Source: Parietaria judaica
Lineage: Eukaryota; Streptophyta; Magnoliopsida; Rosales; Urticaceae
NCBI GenBank assembly: GCA_954871525.1
Contig: OX940863.1
Coordinates: forward strand, 41,216,501 to 41,280,500
Length of the DNA stretch: 64,000 nt
Reading direction: 5' to 3'
Shown here: one piece after another, positions 22,592 to 34,900 of the stretch
Layout: every line of letters starts with the position of its first letter
Numbering within the stretch: the first letter of the stretch is position 1
Made by a program: the position numbers and the translations under genes
The notes under the pieces: model-generated
What the model was told of the DNA's origin: nothing
What the model saw: only the letters and a program-made list of their open reading frames with translations
Database searches by the model: none

Positions 22592-23828
22592 AGTTGATGC
22601 CGAAAAATGGATCAAACACTGTAGCGGGCCAAAGCTAGATATTGGGCCGGGCCCATCGCCGTTTGTTGACTTTTCTGGGCTAGATGCTTGACTCACTGTT
22701 CCTGAATGATATGGCTGATCGGACTCTCCGCTTACCGTTGGCCCGGAGCCTCCGTAGGGCAGGTCGGCGACCACTGAGAACCGGAGCCTCCGTAGGGCAG
22801 GTCGACGATCGTAGCTGGAGCAGTCGATGAATGGGAGAGCCGGGGGTGATGATGATGTGATACCGCGCCTCGTTGAATGTGGTGAGACTGCCTACGTACC
22901 CCGGCGCTTCAGCTCTAGCTGGTGGGAGTAGGACGGCGCTCGGACCTTCCTCTGGGGAGTTGGCAATTCCTCCGGTAGGCCAGGGATTCCTCCAGCGCTT
23001 CCGCTCTAGCTACTCCGGTAGGCCAGGGATTCCTCCAGCGCTTCCGCTCTAGCTGGTGGGAGTAGGACGGCGCTGGGACCTTCATCTGGGGAGTTGGCGA
23101 TTCCTCCGGTAGGCCGGGGATTCCTCCAACGCTTCCGCTCTAGCTGGTGGGAGTAGGATGGCGCTCGTACCTTCCTCTGGGGAGTTAGCGATTCCTCCGG
23201 TAGGCCGGGGATTCCTCCAACGCTTCCGCTCTAGCTACTCCGGTAGGCCGGGGATTCCTCCAGCGCTTCCGCTCTAGCTAGCTTCTCTGGCCGATCGGAC
23301 CCTCCACTAACCGTCGGACCGGAACCGGGTCCTCCGACCTGTTACCGCAAAGTCCTAGGACTCGGGGGAGATAGAACGGCGACCACTGATAACCGGAACC
23401 TCCGTAGGGCAGGTCATCGGGTATTCCTACCAGAATATATATATATAAGAGAGAAAACGGTGTTTATCGCTATATAGAGCGTTTGAATCCAAGTTATCGT
23501 TTGAATGAAATCAAGCTCTTATTTATACGAGGGGCCGGGGGCCTAGGAGCAATAAAATATTGTCACTTTAGTCCTCCGCACCGCGGCGGCGCAGGGTTCG
23601 CGCCGCCGCGCTGCGGGGTTCGCACCGCTGCGCCGCGGAATAACCGTATTAGGCGTGAAAATGGGTCTTGACGTTTTGTCACGGAGCGGGGGCGGCGCGC
23701 TTCACCATTTAGTTATTATTTTAATAATAAAAATTGTGTCTGCGTTTTTTGGGCTTCTCGGTCTTGAGATACGGGCTTTTTTGGGTCATTTTGGGCAGAA
23801 ATTGATTGGAATAAAATCACCCATAACA
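22592..23828 (-). repeat. 5' LTR (minus) of the nested element
   Basis: Plus strand starts AGTTGATGCCGAAAAATGG, with the terminal T of TGTTGATG changed, and ends CACCCATAACA. It carries subrepeats at 22905-23290. It lacks about 90 bp near 22750 that the other LTR has at 15965-16030. Confidence 0.9.
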
Positions 23829-23833
23829 GACGG

Positions 23834-25817
23834 CAACCAACATTTTAAATGTTGCACCATCAAAATCTATTTCAAAAACTCCCCTTCAATTATGGAATGG
23901 CAGAATACCAAACCTGCGATATTACAGAATTTAGGGTTGTCCAGCACATGTGCGGACAGGAAACAGGTAAAAACTGGAATGACGAACTGAAGTATGTCTG
24001 TTCGTGGGATATTCCAAAGAGACAAAGGGGGATTTGTTTTATAGTCCAGAAAGCAAGAAAGTATTTGTTTCTACAAATGCTACATTTTTGGAAGAAGACT
24101 ATATGATGAACTTCAAACCTTGAAGCAAAATAGTGCTTGAGGAATTGTCAGACGTAGTGGGAGGTTCAAAAGACCTGTTAAGCACTACGAGCACACCCAG
24201 TTGGAATTTCACCTAGCTGTTACAAACACTAGTGTTGAAGATCCCATAAGCTATGAGCAAGCTATAATGGATCCTGATAAGGGAGAATGGCAGGAAGCCA
24301 TGAACCAAGAAATAGAATCAATGGATTCTAATGAAGTCTGGGAACTTGTAGACTTACCGGATGATTTCAAAACCATTGGCTGTAAGTGGGTATACAAGAG
24401 AAAGAGAGGAGTGGACGGGAAAGTTAAAACCTTCAAGGCTAGACTAATGGCTAAGGGTTTTACCCAGAGGGAAGGTATTGATTTCGATGAGACCTTCGCT
24501 CCAGTCGCTAAGTATAAGTCCATCCGGATTCTCATGGCCATATCCTGTAGTCTCAATTACGATATTTGGCAGATGGACGTCAAAACCGCCTTCCTGAACG
24601 GGTACATTAACGAAAACATCTATATGGACCAACCAGAAGGGTTCGTGCAGAAGGGTTCAGAAGGGAAAGTTTGCAGATTACTCAAATCCATTTATGAATT
24701 GAAGCAGGCTTCCAGATCCTGGAATCTAAGGTTTGATGAGACCATCAAAACTTATGGATTCATACAGAACATCACTGAGGCCTGCATATACAAACTCAAT
24801 GATAAAACCGTGGAGATATTTCTTGTTCTATACGTCGACGATATTATTCTCATTCGGAACAGTGTGAAGAGGCTATCGAACGTGAATGTGTGGCTATCTA
24901 CGCAATTCCAGATGAAGGACATGGGAGAAGCCAGCTATGTTCTTGGGATCCGTATCTTTAGGAATCGCAACAACAGGCTTCTAGCCTTATTGCAAACAGC
25001 TTACATTGATAAGGTGCTTGATCGTTTTACAATGGCAAACTCCAAGGGAGGTAATTTACCAACTAGACATGGAGTATTCCTTAACAGGAAACAGTGCCCT
25101 ACTTCTCCGGAAGACCAAGGCGAAATGAGGCGAATACCCTATGCTTCAGCAGTGGGAAGTCTGATGTACGCTATGTAGTGTATTAGGCCAGACATCTATT
25201 ACGATGTGGGAATTATTAGCAGATACCAATCCAACCCTGGTATGGCTCACTGAACTGCAGTGAAGCATATTCTCAAGTATCTTCGGAGAACGAGAGACTA
25301 TATGTTAGTGTTTTCAGGATCAGAACTGAATCCACTTGGATACACTGATTCGGAATTTATGTCTAATAGAGACGCGAGAAAATCGATGTCGGGAGCAGTG
25401 TTCACCCTTGCTGGTGGATCGATATTCTGGAGAAGCGTAAAACAATCTTGTATCGCAGATTCCATAATGGAAGCTGAATACATGGCAGCCTGTGAGGCAG
25501 CCGAAGAATCAGTTTGGCTCAAGAATTTCTACATAGAACTGGGAGTTGTTCCAGATGTAGATGGACCCCAAACACTATACTGTGACAACAGTGGTGCAGT
25601 GGAAAATTCAAAAGAGCCCAGAGACCATAACAAGGCGAAACATATAGAACGCAAATACCATCTCATAAGAGAAATAGTGCATCGTGGCGACGTAAGGGTT
25701 GTGAAAATAGCTCCGGAAGACAATCTGGCTGATCCATTCACCAAGACGTTGCCAGAGAAAATATTCAGGAGGCATCTTAAGAATATGGGTCTGAAAGACA
25801 TGGGTCATCTTCTTTAA
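23834..25817 (+). pseudogene. Copia integrase C-terminus, reverse transcriptase and RNase H
   Basis: It begins with the rest of the integrase (NILNVAPSKSISKTPLQLWN, then LFVGYSKETKG in shifting frames). RT runs 24201-25178: WELVDLPDDFKTIGCKWVYK, GIDFDETFAPVAKY, MDVKTAFLNG and the catalytic LYVDDIILI. A TAG at 25176 and a TGA at 25251 interrupt the link to RNase H. RNase H runs 25260-25817 with SGAVFTLAGGSIFWRSVKQS, MEAEYMAACEAAEESVWL, LYCDNSGAV, KHIERKYHLIRE and the C-terminal ADPFTKTLPEKIF. Only two stops break 1.6 kb of RT and RNase H, so decay is recent compared with the integrase part. Confidence 0.95.
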
Positions 25818-25818
25818 G

Positions 25819-25832
25819 TACAAGAGGGAGAT
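25819..25832 (+). other. Polypurine tract
   Basis: ACAAGAGGGAGATT stands directly before the 3' LTR, right after the RNase H stop. It is the primer for plus-strand DNA synthesis. Confidence 0.9.
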
Positions 25833-28583
25833 TGTTGGACATGTGTGTCCTTAAACAAGATAATTTATCCATTTGTAAAAGATTATGACAAGTCGTTGAA
25901 TAAAGATGATGCTTATTATGATAATCTTATTATAGTTTCTGGTAGAGTAAAATAGAATGTTTGATCCTTAGTTCATAAAGGATGCAATTATGTATTATTA
26001 TCACAACAGATTCATTGTGAGGAAGAATTAATAATCATAATAAATGAACTTAAAATGTCCATGACCTGATTAACTAGGTAGGAGCCCATTAATCGTATAA
26101 GGTCATTAATGTGACTAAGTGACAATCCAATTCTTGATTTTGTGTGTGTTACACTCACAAGAAGTGCATTAAGTATGAAGTGTCTTCATACTGGATTAGA
26201 CCTGACTTAAACTCCGGAAGTTATCATATAAGACCGTCACTGATAACTTGGAGTTGAGTCACTAGTAGATGATCAAATGGATATTCGATCTAAGTCCTGA
26301 ATGATCTTGAGTCCGAGTTGCTGGCTTGATTGTTCTATGATTTAACCGTTAAAGAACACAATATATTACCACTGTTCCCAACACTATTATTTTGGGAGCA
26401 TGATAGTCAGCAGTAAGGGTAGCATGGTCATAGACATGGGCATCACACATCTCTCTTCAGAGTCATGATGATTCCCTTGATTGTTGGTGGTGAGAAGTGA
26501 GAGGTACCCGTGCGCAACTTATGAATCGAAACCATAAGTGGGTCACTCATAATATTACTGACTGAGTCAAGGATGAAAATGCAATGAGGGGCATAACGGT
26601 AGAAACCGCCTGCTCGTGTGTGGATCATCGTGTGAAAGATCAATAACCCAAATTTTATTGTATCAATGTACACCCTGCTGTATTTAAGGGAATAATATAT
26701 ATTGTATCACTAAAGAGTGCAGCCTCGAGTTTATAGTGGAATAACACCGAAGTTTGACGAACACCCTAGCAGTTCGTTGGTGCTTAAGTGATACGCGTCC
26801 ACGGTCCCCAGGATAGCTCCGTAACGGATGATACGTACGTGATAAAAAAATTTGAAATGTTTTTAAGATCATTTGGCAAGACTAATAAAACTGAAGTCTG
26901 TGACAGACATCGGATAGTTTTATCAGTATCGTGGCAAAAGTACCATATCTTGGTAACCCAAATTAACTGACAAAAGAAAGTAGAATTTGTATTTTCTGTC
27001 AACATGAAAGTTGTTGGAAATTAAGTTCTAAGAAACTATGCTTTTTTAACAGAGTCATTTTGACGTATGGTTTGTGATTTAGAGAATTTCTAAGTTTGTG
27101 ATCGTTTCGGTAAACTATGAAATTAAATCACATGTCACGAATTTAAATGATGGTGTGTCACCATGACATTTGAATGTGTGATATTGAGATCAGAGAATAG
27201 TAATATAATTTAATTATTCGAATTTAATAATTAATATATTATTAATAATTATTCAATAATTGATAGATTTATATTAATATATAAATAGTATATTTTCATA
27301 TATATTATAAGTGTAGAAATCGAATTATGCCTTGGAATGTGGAACAATATGGATTCGAATGGATAGACTTTGGTCTTCTCATAATTACGGCAAAAGTACC
27401 AAATGTTTTGGTACTTGAGAAAAAACCATAAAATCAATTTAATCCATTGGATCGGTTATGATTTAATATCAACCGTTGGATTAGGATTGATATATTCGAA
27501 ATTAATAACTTGATGACCAAGTTTTGATTTTCGAATTTGGTTAATTAATTATATCAGTTAGATCGGTTTAAGATTTAATCTTTACCGTCGGAGTAGTAAT
27601 TAATTAAATATATATATTATATATTTTTTTTGAATTATATATTTGGATAAAATCGAATTTTTTTTTATTAAATCTTTTAATATTTAATTTTATCGTAAAC
27701 TAATTTGGTCCATTAGATCGGTTTAAAGATTTATCTCAACCGTTGGATCTAGATAATTAGAATTCGAAATTATATATATATATATATATATATATAAATA
27801 TATTCAAATTTTATAAAGATAAGAAGATAAGATTGGATTTTTTAATTTATCAAAATCTTTCTTATTTAATTCAATCTCTAATTAATTATATCCATTGGAT
27901 TTAGATAAGATTACATCTAGACCATTGGATTGAAATAATTAATTATTATTAATCATGAATTCGAATTTTAGGGGAGGAAATTTCTCTAATTCGGTTGCAG
28001 TCTGAGCCTATAAATAGAAGGCTCATTCCACACATTTTACACACCTCTCCCCACAGAAAAATTCGAACTCTCCCTCTCCCTCAGGGTCTGTGAATTTTCT
28101 CTCTGATCTTTCTTTCTGGTTCGGCGTAAGAGACTTAGTTCTCCGGAAGCTTAAAAAGAACCATCAGTTTAAATTTTGCGACGGTGTCCTGCCGGCGAAG
28201 CCCACGCTTCGCTACGAGGAATCGAGGAGAATATCCCAGAAGATCACGGGAGTTTCCCTCAGCACCGGCGGAGCTCTGCCCGATTCAGAACGCTCAGCCG
28301 GAAGTCGTCATTAGAGGTACGGCCTTATGCATTGGGTTAATAAATGCAACTATTTACTGCTTTCTATTTATTTTCTATGATGACTAGATTATTAATAATG
28401 ATTTATGAATATTAAATTACATAATATTTATCAGATCTTGTTATATGGTTATTATCCGATATCCTGACCGTTGAACGGATAACAAGTTTTTCCGCTTTAA
28501 AATAATTTTTTAAATGTTACCCGAACGGTTCGGAGGTAGAATTCGTGATAATTTACACGGAATCCGAGACGTGATTCCCAACA
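25833..28583 (+). repeat. 3' LTR of the Copia element
   Basis: It is 2751 bp with the same ends as the 5' LTR. It keeps U3 pieces lost from the 5' LTR, near 27345-27420 and 27700-27775. A TA microsatellite lies at 27772-27796. TATA box at 28008-28015. Confidence 0.95.
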
Positions 28584-29696
28584 TACAAAACATTGGTACT
28601 TTTGCCATGTCAAAAATAAAATTTCCTACAATCTACACAGACTTTAGTTTTATGAATCCTGACAAATGATAAAACATATCGAATGTTTAAATCACGTATG
28701 TATCATCCGCTCTGGAACTGTCATGGGAACCATGGACTCGTATCACTGAAGCTCCAACGAACTGCTAGTGGTTCATCAAACCTCAGTGTTATTCCACTAT
28801 ATACCTGAGGTTGCACTGTCTAGTGTTACAATATACATTATTCAGTTTTATAGCAAGGTGTCCATTGATACAATGAAATTCGGGTTATTGATCTTTCACT
28901 TGATGATCCACACACGGGCAGGCGGTTTTTACCGTTTGCCTCTCACTGCATTTTCATCCTTAACTCAATTAGTAATATTGTGAATACTTATGGTTTCAAT
29001 TCATATGTTGCGCACGGGTACCTCTCACTTCTCACAACCAACAATAGAGGGAATCATCTTGACTCTGAAGAGAGCTATGTGATGTCCATGTCTATGACTA
29101 AGCTACCCTTATTTGTTGACTATCATGTTCCCAAAATAGCAGCACTGGGAACCAAAGTAAATGTGTTCTTTAACAGTTAAATCAAAGAACAATCAAGTCA
29201 ATAGTCTAGCCTCGAGGTTACTCGAGACTTAGATAAAAAATTTAATATACCATATACTAGTGACTCTACTCCAAGTTATTAGTGACAGTTTTATATGATA
29301 ACTTTCGGTGTTTAAGTCAAGTCCAGTCCAGCATGAAGCTGCCTCATACTTAATGCACTTCTAGTGAGTGTGACACACACACTTAATCCAGAATAGGATT
29401 ACTTCACTTAGTCACATAAATGACTTTATCCGATTAATCAGCTCCCACTCAGTTAATCAAGTTACGGAAATTTTAAGTTAATTTATTATGATTATTAATT
29501 CTTCCTCACATTGACTCGGTTGTGATAATAATAACATAATTGCATCTTTTATGAACTAAGGAAAAAACATTCTATTTTACTCTACTAGAAACTATAACAA
29601 GATTAACATAATAAGTAACATCTTTTATTGAATGACTTAGTCAAAATACTTTACAAATAGGGAAGATACAACTTGTTTAAGGACACATGTCTAACA
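28584..29696 (-). mobile_element. Solo LTR (minus), right part
   Basis: It begins with the duplicated TACAA, continues AACATTGGTACTTTTGCC and ends ACACATGTCTAACA, the inverted LTR start with one change from TGTTGGACAT. It aligns with 54240-55130. It pairs with 9439-10036. Confidence 0.85.
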
Positions 29697-29772
29697 CTCC
29701 GAATAACATGTATCGGTCACGCGGTCGTACTGCCCTATAACTCCGACGACTCACAGTGCGCTCAATTTTCGA

Positions 29773-31140
29773 TTAAAGTTCTTCTAATGTTTGTGTAGGA
29801 TTCATCCTAACATGTAGAGTACTAACCACTTCACCCAACATTTCCATAAGCCCAAGTCTGCTTCTGGGTACTGAATTCTTTACAAAGTCCTCCTCAAGAA
29901 ACCTAGCAGTCGTGCTAACAGATGTTTTCTTGTCGGTGGGACTATATAATATGTACCCTTTTGTTCCCTTGAGATATCCTATGAAAAGGAATAATTCTGA
30001 GCGACTAGCCAACTTGCTTGTCTTTTACCTTAGCACATGTGTTGGGCAACCCCAGATTCTTAAGTGGTTTATAAAATATTTTCTACCACACCATCTTTCA
30101 TAAGGTGTACAGGAACCATCTTTGACGGAACTTCGTTCAGAATGAAAGTTGTCGTTTCTAAGGCATATCCCCAAAACAAATCAGGAAGTGATGAATAACT
30201 CATCATTGACCTCACCATATCTAACATAGTTTGATTCCTTCTCTCTGACACTCCATTTTGATGTGGGGTGTCAGGTGTTGTAAGTTGATAATGAATACTT
30301 TCTTCTTTAAGTAAGTCCTCGAACTCTCGAAACAAGTATTCTCCACCACGATTGTATCGCAATGTTTTGATATGTTTCTCTCTTTTCTTTTCAACTAATG
30401 CCTGATACTACTTGAACATTTCAAAAGTGTCGGATAATTTGTTTCGTATAAGAATGACATGACCAAAACGTGAGAAGTCATCAGTGAAGGTCGCGAAGTA
30501 TTCGTAACCTCCTCTTGCCTGGATGTTGATCGGTCCACATACATCAGTATGTACAAGTTCCAATACTTGTGTGGATCTTTCACCTTTCGATGAGAAAGGT
30601 CTCTTGGTCATTTTTGCTTCGAGACGGGATTCGCATGTAAGCAGAGATCCCACATTTAGAGATTTCAAAGGACCATCTTTTGCTAATCTCTTAATCCTTT
30701 CAAGACCAATGTATCCAAGACGTAAGTGCCATAGATATGTGTCGATAGTCTCATCCGTATGAGATCTTTTACGCTTCCTGTGTGAATCGTTATTCACTTC
30801 GGTGTAAAAAATAGTTGGCTCATCCATATACAAATAGTATATATAATTCATACGATGAGCTTTAGTAATAAACGAATTATCAAAATAAATTTCAATACCA
30901 TTATTGACTTTGAATTTGAATAATTGTTCTTTTAAACTACCAAAAGAAACAAGGTTCTTGATAAAATATGGTACATAATAAATGTTATTCAATAATAAAG
31001 TTTTATTCCTAAACTTGAGCTTCAAGGTCTCGACTGATCTCGCTCCGACATTCGTTCCATCACCCTAGTTGAATGTGAACTCCCCATCACCCAAGCGTCT
31101 AGTTTGCCTGAAACCATTCAAATTACACACAATATGATCA
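29773..31140 (-). pseudogene. Copia pre-integrase and integrase, minus strand, truncated
   Basis: From 31025 the frame reads LKFRNKTLLLNNIYYVPYFI and, in the HHCC region, HLRLGYIGLERI and CESRLEAK; one His is Tyr and one Cys is Arg, so the zinc site is broken. The core follows with RYNRGGEY (the usual Asp of DRGGEY is Asn), TPDTPHQNGVSERRNQTMLD and SYSSLPDLFWGYA. The tail at 30012-29773 has LFLFIGYLKGTKGYILYSPT and FLEEDFV. RT and RNase H are absent: similarity ends near 29770 and the flank of the solo LTR begins. Confidence 0.9.
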
Positions 31141-31942
31141 GAAGCCCCGCAATCTAATATCCAGGGTGTTTCTTTATTTGTAATGATGCCTGAGTAACGA
31201 GACTCGTACCTTTCCATTTGACAGTCTTGACATATGGAGGACAGTTCATTCGCCAATGACCGACTTCTCCACAGTGCTGACACTTGTGGTTAGACTTGTC
31301 CACCTTAACAACGCTCCTGCCCTTAGCATCTTTAGCGTTATTCTGAGACGCTTTGGATCCCGTCCGGTTGAAGTTTTTAGAACCTTTTCTTGCCTTCTTG
31401 AAACAGGAATTTGAGGCCTTGTGTTCAACAACATTGGCTTCTCCATTCTTCCTCTTGTTATTTGGAAGGAGTCCCTTGGCAATCTGCAACTCTTTCATGA
31501 GCTCGCTAAGAGTATAATCCAACTTGTTCATGGAGTAGTTCAGAGGGAAGCTATTGAAGGAGTTCGACAGAGTCTCCAAGATCATATCGATCTTAGTGAG
31601 TCCATCGATCTCCGACCCGAGAATTTCCATCTTGTTCAGATGCCCCATGATCGTTAGCATGTTGTCTCGAACAGGAGTTCCCGGCTTCATCCGACAGTTC
31701 ATGAAATTCCGGATAGCTTGTTGTCTTGCCTGACGCCCGTGACATCTAAACATCTCCGGGAGATTAAAGAGTATCTCATATCCCGTGGGTATGTCTTTGT
31801 GAGACTGTTGCAACACGTTGATCATAGATGCTAGAATGTAGCCCTGGCAATCTCATCGGATCTAATCCAGGCATCATAAGTGTCCTTGTCCTCTTGGCTC
31901 GAGTCATCACTCGGACCTTTGGAACACGGGGTAGTGAGAACA
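31065..31942 (-). pseudogene. Copia gag (3' part) and protease, minus strand
   Basis: The gag piece (31825-31154) contains YEILFNLPEMFR, MLTIMGHLNKMEILGSEIDG and the zinc knuckle CQHCGEVGHWRMNC, the CCHC RNA-binding box. The protease follows with TPWILDCGASDH, where the active-site DSG is DCG. Frame changes near 31830-31860 lead back to YDAWIRSDEIARATF, which joins the N-terminal part at 37645-37762 across the solo LTRs. This copy keeps a normal gag, unlike the element at 10037-28583. Confidence 0.9.
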
Positions 31943-34900
31943 TGTTGTACATATGTGTCCTTAAACAAGATATTTTATCCATTTCTAAAAGATTATGACA
32001 TGTCATTGAATAAAGATGATACTTATTATGTTAATCTTATTATAGTTTTTGGTAGAGTAAAATAGAATGTTTGTTTCCATAGTTCATAAAGGATGCAATT
32101 ATGTTATTATTATTACAACAGAGTCAATGTGAGGAAGAATTAATAATCATAATAAATGAACTTAAAATGTCCGTGACCTGATTAACTGGGTGGGAGCCTA
32201 TTAATCGTATAAGGTCATTAATGTGACTAAGTGACAATCCTATTCTGGATTATATGTGTCACACTCACTAGAAGTGCATTAACTGTGAAGTGTCTTCATA
32301 CTGGATTGGACCTGACTTAAACTCAAGAAGTTATCATATAAGACCGTCACTGATAACTTGTAGTTGAGTCACAAATAGATGATCAAATGGATATTATTTC
32401 TAAGTCTTGAGTGGTCTTGAGTCCGAACTACTGGCTTGATTGTTCTTTGATTTAACCGTTAAAGAACACAAGATATTACCGTTGTTCCCAACAATATTAT
32501 TTTGGGAACATGATAGTCAGTATTAAGGGTAACTTGATCATAGACATGGGCATCACACAGCTCTCTTCAGAGTCATGATGATTCCCTTGGTTGTCGGTGG
32601 TGAGAAGTGAGCAGTACCCGTGCGCAACTTATGAATCGAAACCATAAGTGGGTTACTCATAATATTACTGACTGAGTCAAGGAGGAAAATGCAATGAGAG
32701 GCAATACGGTAAAAACCCGCCTGCTCATGTATGAGTCATCAAGTGAAAGAATAATAACCCGAATTTGATTGTATCAATGAACACCCTGCTGTTATAAAGG
32801 GAAAAATATATACCGTATCACTAAAGAGTGCAGCCTCGGGTCTATAGTGGAATCACTTCGAGGTTTGACGAACAACTAGCAGTTCGTTGGAGCTTAAGTG
32901 ATACGGGTCTATGGTCCCCAGGATAGCTCCGTAACGGATGATACGTACGTGATTAAAATACATTCTGGATAATGTTTAATCATTTGGCTAGACTTATAAA
33001 ACTGAAAGTCTTTGGTAGACATCAGATAGTTTTATCGCCAGCGTGGCAAAAGTACCATATTTTGGTACACGAAATTAACTGATAAAAGAAAGTTAGAATT
33101 TAGATTTTATATCAGTGCCATGTTGTTGGAAATTAAATTCTAAGCAACTTTTCTTTTTGAACCAAGTCATTTCGACCTACGGTTTGTGATTTATGGATTT
33201 TCAAAGTTTGTGCTCGGTTCGATAAACTATATAATTAAATCACATGTCACGAATTTAAATGATGGTGTGGCACCATGACACTTTAATGTGTGATATTGAG
33301 ATCAGGAATTATTAATATAATTTAATTATTTTTATTTAATTATTAATATCTAATTAATAATTAATAGATTTATATTAATAAATAAAAATATATATTTATA
33401 TATATTTAAATGTGTAAATTCGAATTAGGATTTCATGATAGGAAACCCTAGCTAATTCGAATAGCATGATTTGGTCTTTCCATATTTGCGGCATAAGTAC
33501 CAAATGTTTTTGGTATTTTAGCAAATCTCTAAAATCAATTAATCCATTGGATCGGTTATGATTTAATATCAACCGTTGGATTAAGATAATTGATTTCAAC
33601 CCTAATAATAATTCGAAATTGGTAGCTTGGTGATCAAGCTTAGAAATTAATTAATTATATCCGTTGGATCGGTTTTAAGATTTAATCTTTACCGTCGGAT
33701 TAGAAATTAATTAATAATATATATATATATCACATATAATTCGAAAAAAAAAATATAAGGATAAGAATTCGAATTAGGGTTTTGATAAAACCTTAGGATA
33801 TTTGATTTTATCCCTAATTGATTTGATCCATTGGATTGGCTTTAGATTTATCTCAACCATTGGATCTAGATAATCATAAAATTCGAATTTTATATATATA
33901 TATATATATATATAATTCGAATAACATAAGGATAAGAATTCGAATTAGGGTTTTGTTAAAACCCTAGAGTATTTGATTTTATCCCTAATTGATTTGATCC
34001 ATTGGATTGGTTTAAGATTTATTTTTAACCATTGGATCTAGATAATCATTAAAGAATTCGAATTTTATTATATATGAATATATATAATTCGAATTTAATA
34101 AATATGAAGATAAGATTAAATATTTTGATCTTATCATGTATTTATTATTTAATTAAATCTCTAATTAATTATATCCATTGGATTTAGATGAGATTAAATC
34201 TGGACCATTGGATTAGAATAATTAATTATATTTAATTATATAAATTCAAAAAATTAGGGAGGGAATATCTCCAATTCGGTTACAATCTGAGCCTATAAAT
34301 AGGACGCTCATTCTACACATTTTTCACACCTTCCCCAGAGCAAAAAACTCGAGCTCTCCCTCTCTCTCTAGGGTCTGCGAGTTTTCTGCTTCTGATCTCT
34401 TTTCTGGTTCGGCTTAGTGAGACGTGTTGGGAATCACGTATCGGATTCCTTGAAAATTATCACGAATTGTACCTCCGAACCGTCCGGGTAACATTTAAAA
34501 AATTAATTTAAAGCGGAATAACTTGTTATCCGTCCAACGGTTCGGATATCGGATAATAACCATTTCACAAGATCTGATAAATATTATGTAATTTAATATT
34601 CATATATCATTATTAATAATCTAGTCAAAATAGGAAATAAATAGAAATCAGTAAATGGTTGCATTTATTAACCCAATGCATAAGGCCGTACCTCTATTGA
34701 CGACTTCCGGCTGCGCGTTCTGAATCAGGCAGGGCTCCGCCGGTGCTGAGGGAAACTCCCGTGATCTTCCGGGATATTCTCCTGGAATCCTCGTACCGAA
34801 GCGTGGGCTTCGCCGGCAGGACTCCGTCGCAAAATTTTAACTGATGGTTCTTTTTAAGCTTCCGGAGAAATAATCTCCTAAGCCGAACCAGAAAAGAGAG

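Larger units (their letters stand above)
15810..23828 (-). mobile_element. Nested non-autonomous LTR retrotransposon, minus orientation
   Basis: It is bounded by GACGG at 15805-15809 and 23829-23833, and removing it rejoins the Copia integrase frame. The LTRs (1418 and 1237 bp) read TGTTATGGG to about CATCAAC on the minus strand. Orientation follows from a minus-strand polypurine tract (ACTGGGGGGTTAA) next to the left LTR and a TTGGCGCTAGAAGGAGGGGC-like site next to the right LTR. The latter resembles the TGGCGCC-type start of plant Gypsy interiors. The 5.4-kb interior has no gag or pol, only tandem arrays, a hAT insertion and a GC-rich stretch, so it fits a large retrotransposon derivative, likely Gypsy-related. 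Confidence 0.85.
10037..28583 (+). mobile_element. Full-length Ty1/Copia retrotransposon, 18.5 kb including a nested insertion
   Basis: Both LTRs start TGTTGGACATGTGTGTCC and end GACGTGATTCCCAACA. The element is flanked by identical TACAA at 10032-10036 and 28584-28588. Order: 5' LTR, primer-binding site for initiator tRNA-Met, long leader, gag remnant, protease, integrase, reverse transcriptase, RNase H, polypurine tract, 3' LTR. The order protease-integrase-RT is diagnostic of Copia. The integrase is split by a second LTR element (15810-23828); without it the element would be about 10.5 kb. Gag is nearly absent and the pol frame has stops, so this copy cannot move by itself. Confidence 0.95.
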
